NCBI GenBank assembly: GCA_034359265.1
Contig: CP136897.1
Coordinates: 29,995,501 to 30,059,500, forward strand
Origin: Canna indica
Taxonomy: Eukaryota; Streptophyta; Magnoliopsida; Zingiberales; Cannaceae
Direction: 5' to 3'
DNA length: 64,000 nt
Numbering within the stretch: the stretch's first letter is position 1; every line of letters begins with the position of its first letter. The notes under the pieces are model-generated. The model did no database searches. It had not been told where the DNA came from and saw only the letters and a list, made by a program, of their open reading frames with translations. Shown here piece after piece: positions 1 through 10,967 of this stretch. Made by a program: the position numbers and the translations under genes.

Positions 1-160
1 GTCGGTTAGTCGATCGAGCCAGCCGTAGAGGTTTCGGCGGGTCCCGCGCGGGCGATCGACAGCCAAGATTTATGGCGACGATGTCGTCCGTCCTTAACTT
101 TTGGTTAGAAAGATTGGTAAAAAAAATGATCTCGTCGTGCAATCAAATAGGTAGTAAAAA
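1..160. other. partial spacer at left window edge
   Basis: This holds the end of a spacer lying downstream of copy 1: the GC-rich segment, the block containing GGCGACGATGTCGTCC, the second A-run (T-run on the minus strand), and the A-run next to the gene. No gene lies here. The rest of this spacer and the next 5S copy are outside the window. Confidence 0.9.
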
Positions 161-280
161 AAAGGTGCAACACGAGGACTTCCCAAGGGGTCACCCATTC
201 TAGTACCACTCTCGCGCAAGCACGCTTAACTTCAGAGTTCTGATGGGATCCAGTGCGTTAGTGCTAGTATGATCGCACCC
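161..280 (-). rRNA. 5S rRNA copy 1 (class D)
   Basis: Complete gene with six further changes: G82A in the C-box region, A74G, G65C at the end of the A box, C47T, C29T and C15T. It shares A74G, G65C and C15T with copy 2, so the two are close relatives in the diverged left part of the array. Confidence 0.93.
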
Positions 281-645
281 GTCATGCACTTCTGATCGTC
301 GGCTAATAAGGGTGAGCGTCCGAGGGACAACTCGGGGTCATTTTCTTCGTCTCTTCGCGTGCCTTTCAGCGCCACGTGAAAAGCTGAAATCGGACAATAA
401 TGCACGGAGTGACGCCCGTTTTAAACGAAAAATAATAATTGAAATGTTATTTTTATTATTTATTTAAAAATTTAAATTTTTCGGGTCGGTTGGTCGATCG
501 AGCCGGCCGTAGAGGTTGCAGCGGGCCCCGCGCGGGCGATCGACAGCCAAATTTCATGGCTACGATGTCGTCCGTCCTTAACGTTTGGTTAGAAAGATTG
601 GTAAAAAAAATGATCTTGTCGTGCAATCAAATAGGTAGTAAAAAA

Positions 646-765
646 AAAGATGCAACGCGAGGACTTCCCAAGGGGTCACCCATCCTAGTACCACTCTCGC
701 GCAAGCACGCTTAACTTCGGAGTTCTGATGGGATACGGTGCGTTAGTGCTAGTATGATCGCACCC
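646..765 (-). rRNA. 5S rRNA copy 2 (class D)
   Basis: Complete gene. Further changes are C116T, T109C, A74G, G65C, G31T and C15T. The TATA-like site upstream is altered (CTAAAAAG on the + strand, near 788), and the spacer CACGTG is CACGCG. Confidence 0.92.
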
Positions 766-1130
766 GTTATGCACTTCTGATCGTCGGCTAAAAAGGGTGA
801 GCGTCCGTGGGGCAACTCGGGGTCATTTTATTCGTCTCTTCGCGTGCCTTTCAGCGCCACGCGAAAAGCTGAAATCGGACAATAATGCACGGAGTTACGC
901 CCGTTTTAAACGAAAAATAATAATTGAAATGTTAATTTTCTTATTTATTTACAAATTTTAATTTTTCGGGTCGGTTGGTCGATCGAGCTGGCCGTAGAGG
1001 TTGCGGCGGGCTCCGCGCGGGCGATCGACAGCCAAGATTTATGGCGACGACGTCGTCCGTCCTTAACGTTTGGTTAGAAAGATTGGTAAAAAAAATTATC
1101 TCGTCGTGCAATCAAATAGGTAGTAAAAAA

Positions 1131-1250
1131 ACAAGTGCAGCACGAGGACTTCCCAGGGGGTCACCCATCCTAGTACTACTCTCGCCCACACACGCTTAAC
1201 TTCGGAGTTCTGATGGGATCCGGTGCGTTAGTGCTAGTATGATCGCACCG
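1131..1250 (-). rRNA. 5S rRNA copy 3 (class A)
   Basis: Complete gene. Changes: C117T, T111C, T62G and C61T (the last disrupts the G17-C61 pair of helix II), C15T, and G1C at the first nucleotide. The adjoining T-run is interrupted by a G. Confidence 0.91.
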
Positions 1251-1615
1251 GTCATGCACTTCTGATCGTCGGCTAATAAGGGTGAGCATCCGAGGGACAA
1301 CTCGGGGTTATTTTCTTCGTCTCTTCACGTGCCTTTCAGCGCCACGTGAAAAGCTGAAATCGGACAATAATGGACGGAGTTACGCCCGTTTTAAACGAAA
1401 AATAATAATTGAAATGTTATTTTTCTTATTTATTTACAAATTTTAATTTTTCGGATCGGTTGGTCGATTGAGCCAGCCGTAGAGGTTGCGGCGGGCCCCG
1501 CGCGGGCGATCGACAGCCAAGATTTATGGCGACGACGTCGTCCGTCCTTAACGTTTGGTTAGAAAGATTGGTAAAAAAAATGATCTCGTCGTGCAATCAA
1601 ATAGGTAGTGAACAA

Positions 1616-1735
1616 AAAGGTGCAACACGAGGACTTCCCAAGGGGTCAACCATCCTAGTACCACTCTCGCGCAAGCACGCTTAACTTCGGAGTTCTGATG
1701 GGATCCGGTGCATTAATGCTGGTATGATCGCACTC
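1616..1735 (-). rRNA. 5S rRNA copy 4 (class D)
   Basis: Complete gene with G87T in the C box, A74G, G65C, C24T, C20T and G2A. The terminator A-run is shortened and interrupted on the + strand (GTGAACAAAAAGG). Confidence 0.91.
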
Positions 1736-2099
1736 GATATGCACTTCTGATCGTCGGCTAATAAGGGTGAGCGTCCGAGGGACAGCTCGGGGTCATTTTC
1801 TTTGTCTCATCGCGCGCCTTTTAGCGCCACGTGAAAAGTTAAAAACGGACAATAATGCACGAAGTTAGGCTCGTTTTAAACGAAAAATAATAATTGAAAT
1901 GTTATTTTTCTTATTTATTTACAAATTTTAATTTTTCGGGTCGGTTGGTCGATCGAGCCGGCCGTAGAGGTTGCGGCGGGCCCCTCGCGGGCCATCGACA
2001 GCCAAGACTTATGGCGACGACGTCGTCCGTCCTTAACGTTTGGTTAGAAAGATTGGTAAAAAAAATGATCTCGTCGTGCAATCAAATAGGTAAAAAAAA

Positions 2100-2210
2100 A
2101 AAGGTACAACACGAGGACTTCCCAGGGGGTCACCCATCCTAGTACTACTCTCGCCGAAGCACGCTTAACTTCGGAGTTTTGATGGGATCCGGTGCGTTAG
2201 TACTGGTATG
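2100..2210 (-). pseudogene. 5S rRNA copy 5, 5'-truncated
   Basis: Gene positions 10-117 are present but positions 1-9, the start site and the upstream promoter are missing. At about 2208-2210 the gene runs directly into the AT-rich spacer (GTATG joined to TTATTTTTC). The two parent sequences share ATG at the joint. The spacing to the next gene is 310 bp, so about 175 bp was lost. Other changes: C114T, G64C, G41A and C18T. Without the start region it should not be transcribed normally. Confidence 0.93.
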
Positions 2211-2409
2211 TTATTTTTCTTATTTATTTACAAATTTTAATTTTTCGGGTCGGTTGGTCGATCGAGCCGGCCGTAGAGGTTGCGGCGGGCCCCGCGCAGG
2301 CGATCGACAGCCAAGATTTATGGCGACGACATCGTCCGTCCTTAACGTTTGGTTAGAAAGATTGGTAAAAAAAATGATCTCGTCGTGCAATCAAATAGGT
2401 AGTAAAAAA

Positions 2410-2529
2410 AAAGGTGCAACGCGAGGACTTCCCAAGGGGTCACCCATCCTAGTACTACTCTTGACCAAGCACCCTTAACTTCGGAGTTCTGATGGGATCC
2501 GGTGCGTTAGTGCTGGTATGATCACACCC
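2410..2529 (-). rRNA. 5S rRNA copy 6 (class D)
   Basis: Complete gene with T109C, G68A in the intermediate element, G66T, C57G in the A box and C6T in helix I. Three changes in or next to internal promoter elements make normal activity doubtful. Confidence 0.91.
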
Positions 2530-2893
2530 GATATGCACTTCTGATCGTCGGCTAATAAGGGTGAGTGTCCGAGGGACAGCTCGGGGTCATTTTCTTCGTC
2601 TCTTCGCGCGCCTTTCAGCGCCACGTGAAAAGCTGAAATCGGACAATAATGCACGGAGTTACCTCCGTTTTAAACGAAAAATAATAATTGAAATGTTATT
2701 TTTCTTATTTATTTACAAATTTTAATTTTTCGGGTTGGTTGGTCGATCGAGCCGGCCGTAGAGGTTGCGGCGGGCCCCGCGCGGGCGATCGACAGCCAAG
2801 ATTTTTGGCGACGACGTCGTCCGTCCTTAACGTTTGGTTAGAAAGATCAGTAAAAAAAATGATCTCGTCGTGCAAACAAATAGGTAGTAAAAA

Positions 2894-3013
2894 AAAGGTG
2901 CAACACGAGGACTTCCCAAGGGGTCACCCATCCTAGTACTACTCTCGCCCAAGCACGCTTAACTTCAGAGTTCTGAAGGGATCCGGTGCGTTAGTGCTGG
3001 TATGATCGAACCC
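2894..3013 (-). rRNA. 5S rRNA copy 7 (class D)
   Basis: Complete gene with C47T, A37T and G5T. G5T breaks the G5-C114 pair of helix I. Confidence 0.92.
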
Positions 3014-3378
3014 GTCATGCACTTCTGATCTTCGGCTAATAAGGTTGAGCGTCCGAGGGACAGCTCGGGGTCGTTTTCTTCGTCTCTTCACGCGCCTTTC
3101 AGCGCCACGTGAAAAGCTGAAATCGGACAATAATGCACGGAGTTACGCCCGTTTTAAACGAAAAATAATAATTGAAATGCTATTTTTCTTATTTATTTAC
3201 AAATTTTAATTTTTCGGGTCGGTTGGTCGATGGAGCCGGCCGTAGAGGTTGCGGCGGGCCCCGCGCGGGCGATCGACAACCAAATGTTATGGCGACGACG
3301 TCGTCCGTCCTTAACGTTTGGTTAGAAAGATTGGTAAAAAAAATGATCTCGTCGTGCTATCAAGTAGGTAGTAAAAAA

Positions 3379-3489
3379 AAAGGTGCAACACGAGGACTTC
3401 CCCGGGGGTCACCCATCCTAGTACTACTCTCGCCCAAGCACGCTTAACTTCGGAGTTCTGATGGGATCCGGTGCGTTAGAGCTAGTATG
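3379..3489 (-). pseudogene. 5S rRNA copy 8, 5'-truncated
   Basis: Positions 10-117 are kept and 1-9 are lost, the same gene breakpoint as copy 5. GTATG at 3485-3489 is joined to the mid-spacer sequence GCGACGACGTC; both parents share TATG. The distance to the next gene is 198 bp, so about 287 bp of promoter and spacer is gone. Other changes: T96G, A19T and C15T. Confidence 0.93.
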
Positions 3490-3576
3490 GCGACGACGTC
3501 GTCCGTCCTTAATGTTTGGTTAGAAAGATTGGTAAAAAAAATGATCTCGTCGTGCAATCAAATACGTAGTAAAAAA

Positions 3577-3696
3577 AAAGGTGCAACACGAGGACTTTCC
3601 AGGCGGTCAACCATCCTAGTACTACTCTCTCCCAAGCACGCTTAACTTCGGAGTTCTGAAGGGATCCGGTGCGTTAGTGCTGGTATGATCGAACCC
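3577..3696 (-). rRNA. 5S rRNA copy 9 (unclassed)
   Basis: Complete gene preceded on the + strand only by the short fused spacer left by the copy 8 deletion. Changes: G99A, C93G and G87T in the C-box region, C67A in the intermediate element, A37T and G5T. It shares A37T and G5T with copy 7. Confidence 0.9.
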
Positions 3697-4060
3697 GTCG
3701 TGCACTTCTGATCGTCGGCTAATAAGGTTTTGCGTCCGAGGGACAGCTCGGGGTCGTTTTCTTCATCTCTTCGCGCGCCTTTCAGCGCCACGTGAAAAGC
3801 TGACATCGGACAATAATGCACGGAGTTACGCCCGTTTTAAACGAAAAATAATAATTGAAATGTTATTTTTCTTATTTATTTACAAATTTTAATTTTGGGG
3901 TCGGTTTGTCGACCGAGCCGGCCGTAGAGGTTGTGGCGGGCCCCGCGCGGGCGATCGACAGCCAAGATTTATGCCGACGACGTCGTCCGTCCTTAACGTT
4001 TGGTTAGAAAGATTGGTAAAAAAAATGATCTCGTCGTTCAATCAAATAGGTAGTAAAAAA

Positions 4061-4180
4061 ACAAGTGCAACACGAGTACTTCCCTGGGCGTCACCCATCC
4101 TAGTACTACTCTCGCCAAAGCACGCTTAACTTCGGAGTTCTGATGGGATCCGGTGCGTTAGTGCTGTTATGATTCCACCC
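4061..4180 (-). rRNA. 5S rRNA copy 10 (unclassed)
   Basis: Complete gene with C117T, C104A, T96A, C92G, G64T, C14A, G7A and C6G. It is one of the most changed copies. The terminator T-run is interrupted by a G. Confidence 0.9.
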
Positions 4181-4545
4181 GTCATGCACTTCTGATCGTC
4201 GGCTAATAAGGGTGAGCGTCCGAGGGATAGCTCGGGGTCATTTTCTTCGTCTCTTCGCGCGCCTTTCAGCGCCACGTGAAAAACTAAAATCGGACACTAA
4301 TGCACGGAGTTACGCCCGTTTTAAACGAAAAATAATAATTGAAATGTTATTTTTCTTATTTATTTACAAATTTTAATTTTCCGCGTCGGTTTGTCGATAA
4401 AGCCGGCCGTAGAGGTTGCGGGGGGCCCCGTGCGGGCGATCGACAGCCAAATTTTATGGCGACGACGTCGTCCGTCCTTAACGTTTCGTTAGAAAGATTG
4501 GTAAAAAAAATGATCTCGTTGTGCAATCAAATAGGTAGTAAAAAA

Positions 4546-4665
4546 AAGGGTGCAACACGAGGACTTCCCTGGGGGTCACCCATTCTAGTACTACTCTCGC
4601 CCAAGCACGCTTAACTTCGGAGTTCTGATGGGATCTGGTGCGTTAGTGCTAGTATGATCGCACCC
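4546..4665 (-). rRNA. 5S rRNA copy 11 (unclassed)
   Basis: Complete gene with T96A, G82A, G30A and C15T, and T at -1. It has an extra C after position 117 (ending GCACCC), which restores a Watson-Crick partner for G1. It is the only copy where I see this. Confidence 0.91.
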
Positions 4666-5031
4666 ATTATGCACTTCTGATCGTCGTCTAATAAGGGTGA
4701 GCGTCCGAGGGAGAGTTCGGGGGTCATTTTCTTCGTCTCTTCGCGCGGCTTTCAGCGCCACGTGAAAAGCTAAAATCGGACAATAATGCACGGAGTTACT
4801 CCCGTTTTAAACGAAAAATAATAATTGAAATGTTATTTTTCTTATTTATTTACAAATTTTAATTTTTCGGGTCGGTTGGTCGATCGAGCCGGTCGTATTG
4901 GTTGCGGCAGGCCCCGCGCGGGCGATCGACAGCCAAATTTTATGGCAACGACGTCGTCCGTCCTTAATGTTTGGTTAGAAAGATTGGTAAAAAAAATGAT
5001 CTCGTCGTGCAATCAAATAGGAAGTAAAAAA

Positions 5032-5151
5032 AAAGGTACAACACAAGAACTTCCCAGGGGGTCAACCATCCCAGTAGTACTCTCGCCCAAGCACGCTTAA
5101 CTTCGGAGTTCTGATGGGATCCGGTGCGTTTGTGCTGGTATGATCGCACCC
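5032..5151 (-). rRNA. 5S rRNA copy 12 (class A)
   Basis: Complete gene with C114T, C107T, C104T, G87T, A80G, G75C and T21A, and T at -1. Five of these (C114T, C107T, C104T, G87T, A80G) recur in copy 15, so copies 12 and 15 come from a local duplication. Confidence 0.91.
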
Positions 5152-5516
5152 ATTATGCACTTCTGATCGTCGGCTAATAAGGGTGAGCGTCCGAAGGACA
5201 GCTCGTGGTCATTTTCTTCGTCTCTTTGCGCGCCTTTCAGCGCCACGTGAAAAGCTGAAATCGGACACTAATGCACGAAGTTACGCCCGTTTTAAACGAA
5301 AAATAATAATTGAAATGTTATTTTTCTTATTTATTTACAAATTTTAATTTTTCGGGTAGGTTGGTCGATCGAGCCGGCCGTAGAGGTTGCGGCGGGCCCC
5401 GCACGGGCGATCGACAGCCAAATTTTATGGCGACGACATCGTCCGTCCTTAACGTTTGGTCAGAAAGATTGTTAAAAAAAATAATCTCGTCGCGCAATCA
5501 AATAGGTAGTAAATAA

Positions 5517-5636
5517 AAACGTGCAACACGAGGACTTCCCAAGGGGTCACCCATCCTAGTACTACTCTCGCCCAAGCACGCTTAACTTCGGAGTTCTGAT
5601 GGGATCCGATGGGTTAGTGCTGGTATGATCGCACCC
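5517..5636 (-). rRNA. 5S rRNA copy 13 (class D)
   Basis: Complete gene with C117G, C28T and G25C. The A-run beside it is interrupted by T (AAATAAAAAC on the + strand). Confidence 0.92.
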
Positions 5637-6001
5637 GTCATGCACTTCTGATCGTCGGCTAATAAGGGTGAGCGTCCGAGGGATATCACGGGGTCATTTT
5701 CTTCGTCTCTTCGCGCGCCTTTTAGCGCCACGTGAAAAGCTGAAATCGGACAATAATGCACGGAGTTACGCCCGTTTTAAACGAAAAATAATAATTGAAA
5801 TGTTATATTTCGTATTTATTTAAAAATTTTAATTTTTCGGGTCGGTTGGTCGATCGAGCAGGCCGTAGAGGTTGCGGCGGGCACCGCACGGGCGATCGAC
5901 GGCCAAATTTTATGTCGACGACGTCGTCCGTCCTTAACGTTTGGTTAGAAAGATTGGTAAAAAAAATGATCTCGTCGTTCAATCAAATAGGTAGTAAAAA
6001 A

Positions 6002-6121
6002 ACAAGTGCAACACGAGTACTTCCCTGGCGGTCACCCATCCTAGTACTACTCTCGCCCAAGCACGCTTAACTTCGGAGTTCTGATGGGATCCGGTGCATT
6101 AGTGCTAGTATGATCGCACCC
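6002..6121 (-). rRNA. 5S rRNA copy 14 (unclassed)
   Basis: Complete gene with C117T, C104A, T96A, C93G, C24T and C15T. It is related to copies 10 and 17 through C117T, C104A and T96A. Confidence 0.91.
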
Positions 6122-6487
6122 GTCATGCACTTCTGATCGTCGTCTAATAAGCGTGAGCGTCCGAGGGAGAGTTCGGGGGTCATTTTCTTCGTCTCTTCGC
6201 GCGCCTTTCAGCGCCACGTGAAAAGCTGAAATCGGACAATAATGCACGGAGTTACTCCCGTTTTAAACGAAAAATAATAATTGAAATATTATTTTTCTTA
6301 TTTATTTACAAATTTTAATTTTTTGGGTCGGTTGGTCGATCGAGCCGGTCGTATTGGTTGCGGCAGGCCCTGCGCGGGCGATCGACAGCCAAATTTTATG
6401 GCGACGACGTCGTCCGTCCTTAATGTTTGGTTAGAAAGATTGGTAAAAAAAATGATCTCGTCGTGCAATCAAATAGGTAGTAAAAAA

Positions 6488-6607
6488 AAAGGTACAACAC
6501 AAGAACTTCCCAGGGGGTCAACCATCCCAGTACTACTCTCGCCCGAGCACGCTTAACTTCGGAGTTCTGATGGGATCCGGTGCTTTAGTGCTGGTCTGAT
6601 CGCACCC
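6488..6607 (-). rRNA. 5S rRNA copy 15 (class A)
   Basis: Complete gene, sister of copy 12: C114T, C107T, C104T, G87T and A80G are shared. Its own changes are T63C, C24A and T12G. T at -1. Confidence 0.91.
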
Positions 6608-6972
6608 ATTATGCACTTCTGATCGTCGTCTAATAAGGGTGAGCGTCCGAAGGACAGCTCGTGGTCATTTTCTTCGTCTCTTCGCGCGCCTTTCAGCGCC
6701 ACGTGAAAAGTTGAAATCAGACACTAATGCACGGAGTTACGCCCGTTTTAAACGAAAAATAATAATTGAAATGTTATTTTTCTTATTTATTTACAAATTT
6801 AAATTTTTCGGGTCGGTTGGTCGATCGACACGGCCGTAGAGGTTGCGGCGGGCCCCGCGCGGTCGATCGACAGCCAAGATTTATGGCGACGACGTCGTCC
6901 GTCCTTAGCGTTTGGTTAGAAAGATTGGTAAAAAAAATGATCTCGTCGTGCAGTCAAATAGGTAGTAAAAAA

Positions 6973-7092
6973 ACAGGTGCAACACGAGAACTTCCCAAGG
7001 GGTCACCCATCCTAGTACTACTCTCGCCCAAGCACGCTTAACTTCGGAGTTCTGATGGGATCCGGTGCATTAGTACTGGTATGATCGCACCC
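6973..7092 (-). rRNA. 5S rRNA copy 16 (class D)
   Basis: Complete gene with C104T, C24T and C18T, and T at -1. The terminator T-run carries a G two bases beyond the gene. Confidence 0.92.
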
Positions 7093-7457
7093 ATCATGCA
7101 CTTCTGATCGTCGGCTAATAAGGGTGAACGTCCGAGGGATAGCTCGGGGTCATTTTTTTCGTCTCTTCGCGCGCCTTTTAGCGCCACGTGAAAAGCTGAA
7201 ATCAGACAATAATGCACGGAGTTACGCCCGTTTTAAACGAAAAATAATAATTGAAATGTTATATTTCGTATTTATTTACAAATTTTAATTTTTCGGGTCG
7301 GTTGGTCGATCGAGCCGGCCGTAGAGGTTGCGGCGGGCCCCGCGCGGGCGATCGACGGCCAAATTTTATGTCGACGACGTTGTCCGTCCTTAACGTTTGG
7401 TTAGAAAGATTGGTAAAAAAAATGATCTCGTCGTTCAATCAAATAGGTAGTAAAAAA

Positions 7458-7577
7458 ACAAGTGCAACACGAGTACTTCCCTGGGGGTCACCCATCCTAG
7501 TACTACTCGCACCCAAGCACGCTTAACTTCGGAGTTCTGATGGGATCCGGTGCATTAGTGCTAGTATGATCGTACCC
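7458..7577 (-). rRNA. 5S rRNA copy 17 (unclassed)
   Basis: Complete gene with C117T, C104A, T96A, A69C and C67T in the intermediate element, C24T, C15T and G5A; T at -1. Sister of copy 14; their flanking spacers share the same variants. Confidence 0.91.
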
Positions 7578-7943
7578 ATTATGCACTTCTGATCGTCGTC
7601 TAATAAGGGTGAGCGTCCGAGGGAGAGTTCGGGGGTCATTTTCTTCGTCTCTTCGCGCGCCTTTCAGCGCCACGTGAAAAGCTGAAATCGGACAATAATG
7701 CACGGAGTTACTCCCGTTTTAAACGAAAAATAATAATTGAAATATTATTTTTCTTATTTATTTACAAATTTTAATTTTTTGGGTCGGTTGGTCGATCGAG
7801 CCGGTCGTATTGGTTGCGGCAGGCCCCGCGCGGGCGATCGACAGCCAAATTTTATGGCGACGACGTCGTCCGTCCTTAATGTTTGGTTAGAAAGAATGGT
7901 AAAAAAAATGATCTCGTCGTGCAATCAAATAGGTAGTAAAAAA

Positions 7944-8063
7944 AAAGGTGCAACACGAGGAGTTCCCAAGGGGTCACCCATCCTAGTACCACTCTCACGC
8001 AAGCATGCTTAACTTCGGAGTTCTGATGGGATCCGGTGCATTAATGCTAGTATGATCGCACTC
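7944..8063 (-). rRNA. 5S rRNA copy 18 (class D)
   Basis: Complete gene with G102C, A74G, C67T, G65C, G58A, C24T, C20T, C15T and G2A. It shares A74G, G65C, C24T, C20T and G2A with copy 4. The TATA-like site is changed (GCAAATAAG on the + strand near 8085). Confidence 0.91.
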
Positions 8064-8427
8064 GATATGCACTTCTGATCGTCGGCAAATAAGGGTGTGC
8101 GTCTGAGGGACAGCTCGGGGTCATTTTCTTCGACTCTTCGCGCGCCTTACAGGGCCACGTGAAAAACTGAAATCGGACAATAATGCACGGAGTTACGCCC
8201 GTTTTAAACGAAAAATAATAATTGAAATTTTATTTTTCTTATTTATTTACAAATTTTAATTTTTCGGGTCGGTTGGTCGATCGAGCCGGCCGTAGAGGTT
8301 GCGGCGGGCCCCGCGCGGGCGATCGACAGCCAAGATTTATGGCGACGATGTCGTCCGTCCTTAACGATTGGTTAGAAAGATTTGTAAAAAAAATGATCTC
8401 GTCGTGCAATCAAATAGTAATAAAAGA

Positions 8428-8547
8428 AAAAGTGCAACACGAGGACTTCCCAGGGGGTCACCCATCCGGGTACTACTCTCGCCCAAGCATGCTTAACTTC
8501 GGAGTTCTGATAGGATCCGGTGCGTTAGTGCTAGTATGATCGCACCC
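8428..8547 (-). rRNA. 5S rRNA copy 19 (class A)
   Basis: Complete gene with C117T, A80C and T79C (start of the C box), G58A, C36T and C15T; T at -1. The terminator T-run is interrupted. Confidence 0.91.
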
Positions 8548-8911
8548 ATTATAAACTTCTGATCGTCGTCTAATAAGGGTGGGCGTCCGAGGGAGAGTTC
8601 GGGGGCATTTTCTTCGTCTCTTCGCGCGCCTTTTACCTCCACGTGAAAAGCTGAAATCGGACAATAATGCACGGAGTTACGCCCGTTTTAAACGAAAAAT
8701 AATAATTCAAATGTTATTTTTCTTATTTATTTACAAATTTTAATTTTTCGCGTCGGTTGGTCGATCGAGCCGGCCGTAGAGGTTGCGGCGGGCCCCGCGC
8801 GGGCGATCGACAGCCACATTTTATGTCGACGACGTCGTCCGTCCTTAACGTTTGGTTAGAAAGATTGGTAAAAAAATGATCTCGTCGTGCAATCAAATAG
8901 CAAGCAAAAAA

Positions 8912-9031
8912 AAAGGTGAAACACGAGGACTTCCCAGGGAGTCAACCATCCTAGTACTACTCTCGCCCAAGCACGCTTAACTTCGGAGTTTTGATGGGAT
9001 CCGATGCGTTAGTGCTGGTATGATCGCACTC
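8912..9031 (-). rRNA. 5S rRNA copy 20 (class C)
   Basis: Complete gene with G113T (mismatch with C6 in helix I), G87T, G41A, C28T and G2A. With copy 21 it looks like an incomplete early version of the trimer that is amplified from copy 22 onward. Confidence 0.92.
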
Positions 9032-9396
9032 GTGATGCACTTCTGATCGTCGGCTAATAAGGGTGAGCGTCCGAGGGATAGCTCGGGGTCATTTTCTTCG
9101 TCTCTTCGCGCGCCTTTTAGCGCCATGTGAAAAACTGAAATCGGACAATAATGCACGGAGTTACGCCCGTTTTAAACGAAAAATAATAATTGAAATGTTA
9201 TATTTCTTATTTATTTACAAATTTTAATTTTTCGGGTCGGTTGGTCGATCGAGCTGGCCGTAGAGGTTGTGGCGGGCCCCGCGCGGGCGATCGACAGCCA
9301 ATATTAATGGCGACGACGTCGTCCGTCCTTAACGTTTGGTTAGAAAAATTGGTAAAAAAAATGATCTCGTCGTGCAATCAAATAGGTAGTAAAAAA

Positions 9397-9516
9397 ACAA
9401 GTGCAACACGAGGACTTCCCAAGGGGTCACCCATCCTAGTACTAATCTCGCCCAAGCACACTTAACTTCGGAGTTCTGATGGGATCCGGTGCGTAAGTGC
9501 TGGTATGATCGCACTC
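9397..9516 (-). rRNA. 5S rRNA copy 21 (class D)
   Basis: Complete gene with C117T, G72T in the intermediate element, C57T in the A box, A22T and G2A; T at -1. The same set recurs in copy 35, about 6.8 kb away. Confidence 0.92.
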
Positions 9517-9879
9517 ATCATGCACTTCTGATCGTCGGCTAATAAGGGTGAGCGTCCGAGGGATAGCTCGGGGTCATTTTCTTCGTCTCTTCGCGCGCCT
9601 TTTAGCGCCACGTGAAAAGCTGGAATCGGACAATAATGCACGGAGTTACGCCCTTTTAAAACGAAAAATAATAATTGAAATGTTATTTTTCTTATTTATT
9701 TACAAATTTTAATTTTTCGCGTCGGTTGGTCGATCGAGCCGGCCGTAGAGGTTGCGGCGGGCCCCGCGCGGGCGATCGATAGCCACATTTTATGTCGACG
9801 ACGTCGTCCGTCCTTAACGTTTGGTTAGAAAGATTGGTAAAAAAATGATCTCGTCGTGCAATCAAATAGGAAGTAAAAA

Positions 9880-9999
9880 AAAGGTGAAACACGAGGACTT
9901 CCCAGGGAGTCACCCATCCTAGTACTACTCTCGCCCAAGCACGCTTAACTTCTGAGTTCTGATGGGATCCAATGCGTTAGTGCTGGTATGATCGGACCC
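9880..9999 (-). rRNA. 5S rRNA copy 22 (class C, trimer member X)
   Basis: First member of trimer 1. Changes: G113T, C47A (breaks the G30-C47 pair of helix III), C29T, C28T and G5C. Confidence 0.92.
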
Positions 10000-10364
10000 G
10001 TGATGCACTTCTGATCGTCGGCTAATAAGGGTGAGCGTCCGAGGGATAGCTCGGGGTCATTTTCTTCGTCTCTTCGCGCGCCTTTTAGCGGCATGTGAAA
10101 AACTGAAATCGGACAATAATGCACGGAGTTACGCCCGTTTTAAACGAAAAATAATAATTGAAATGTTATATTTCTTATTTATTTACAAATTTTAATTTTT
10201 CGGGTCGGTTGGTCGATCGAGCTGGCCGTAGAGGTTGTGGCGGTCCCCGCGCGGGCGATCGACAGCCAATATTAATGGCGACGACGTCGTACGTCCTTAA
10301 CGTTTGGTTAGAAAAATTGGTAAAAAAAATGATTTCGTCGTGCAATCAAATAGGTAGTAAAAAA

Positions 10365-10484
10365 ACAAGTGCAACACGAGGACTTCCCAAGGGGTCACCC
10401 ATCCTAGTACTACTCTCGCCCAAGCACGCTTAACTACGGAGTTCTGATGGGATCATGTGCGTAAGTGCTGATATGATCGCACCC
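10365..10484 (-). rRNA. 5S rRNA copy 23 (class D, trimer member Y)
   Basis: Second member of trimer 1. Changes: C117T, A49T, G30T and C29A (both in helix III), A22T and C14T. The T-run is interrupted by a G. Confidence 0.92.
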
Positions 10485-10849
10485 GTCGTGCACCTCTGAT
10501 CGTCGGCTAATAAGGGTGAGCGTCCGAGGGATAGCTCGGGGTCATTTTCTTCGTCTCTTCGCGCGCCTTTTAGCGCCACGTGAAAAGCTGAAATCGGACA
10601 ATAATGCACGGAGTTACGCCCGTTTTAAACGAAAAATAATAATTGAAATGTTATTTTTCTTATTTATTTACAAATTTTAATTTTTCGGGTCGGTTGGTCG
10701 ATCGAGCCGGCCGTAGAGGTTGCGGCGGGCCCCGCGCGAGCGATCGACAGCCATATTTTATGTCGACGACGTCGTCCGTCCTTAACGTTTGGTTAGAAAG
10801 ATTGGTAAAAAAAATGATCTCGTCGTGCAATCAAATAGGTAGTAAAAGA

Positions 10850-10967
10850 AAAGGTGCAACACGAGGACTTCCCAGGGGGTCACCCATCCTAGTACTACTC
10901 TCGCCCAACCACGCTTAACTTCGGTTCTGATGGGATCCGGTGCGTTAGTGCTGGTATGATCGCACAC
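10850..10967 (-). rRNA. 5S rRNA copy 24 (class A, trimer member Z, 2-nt deletion)
   Basis: Third member of trimer 1. It lacks two nucleotides at positions 45-46 (helix III strand), and has C61G (breaks G17-C61 in helix II) and G2T. The T-run is interrupted by a C. Probably a defective 5S RNA. Confidence 0.91.
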
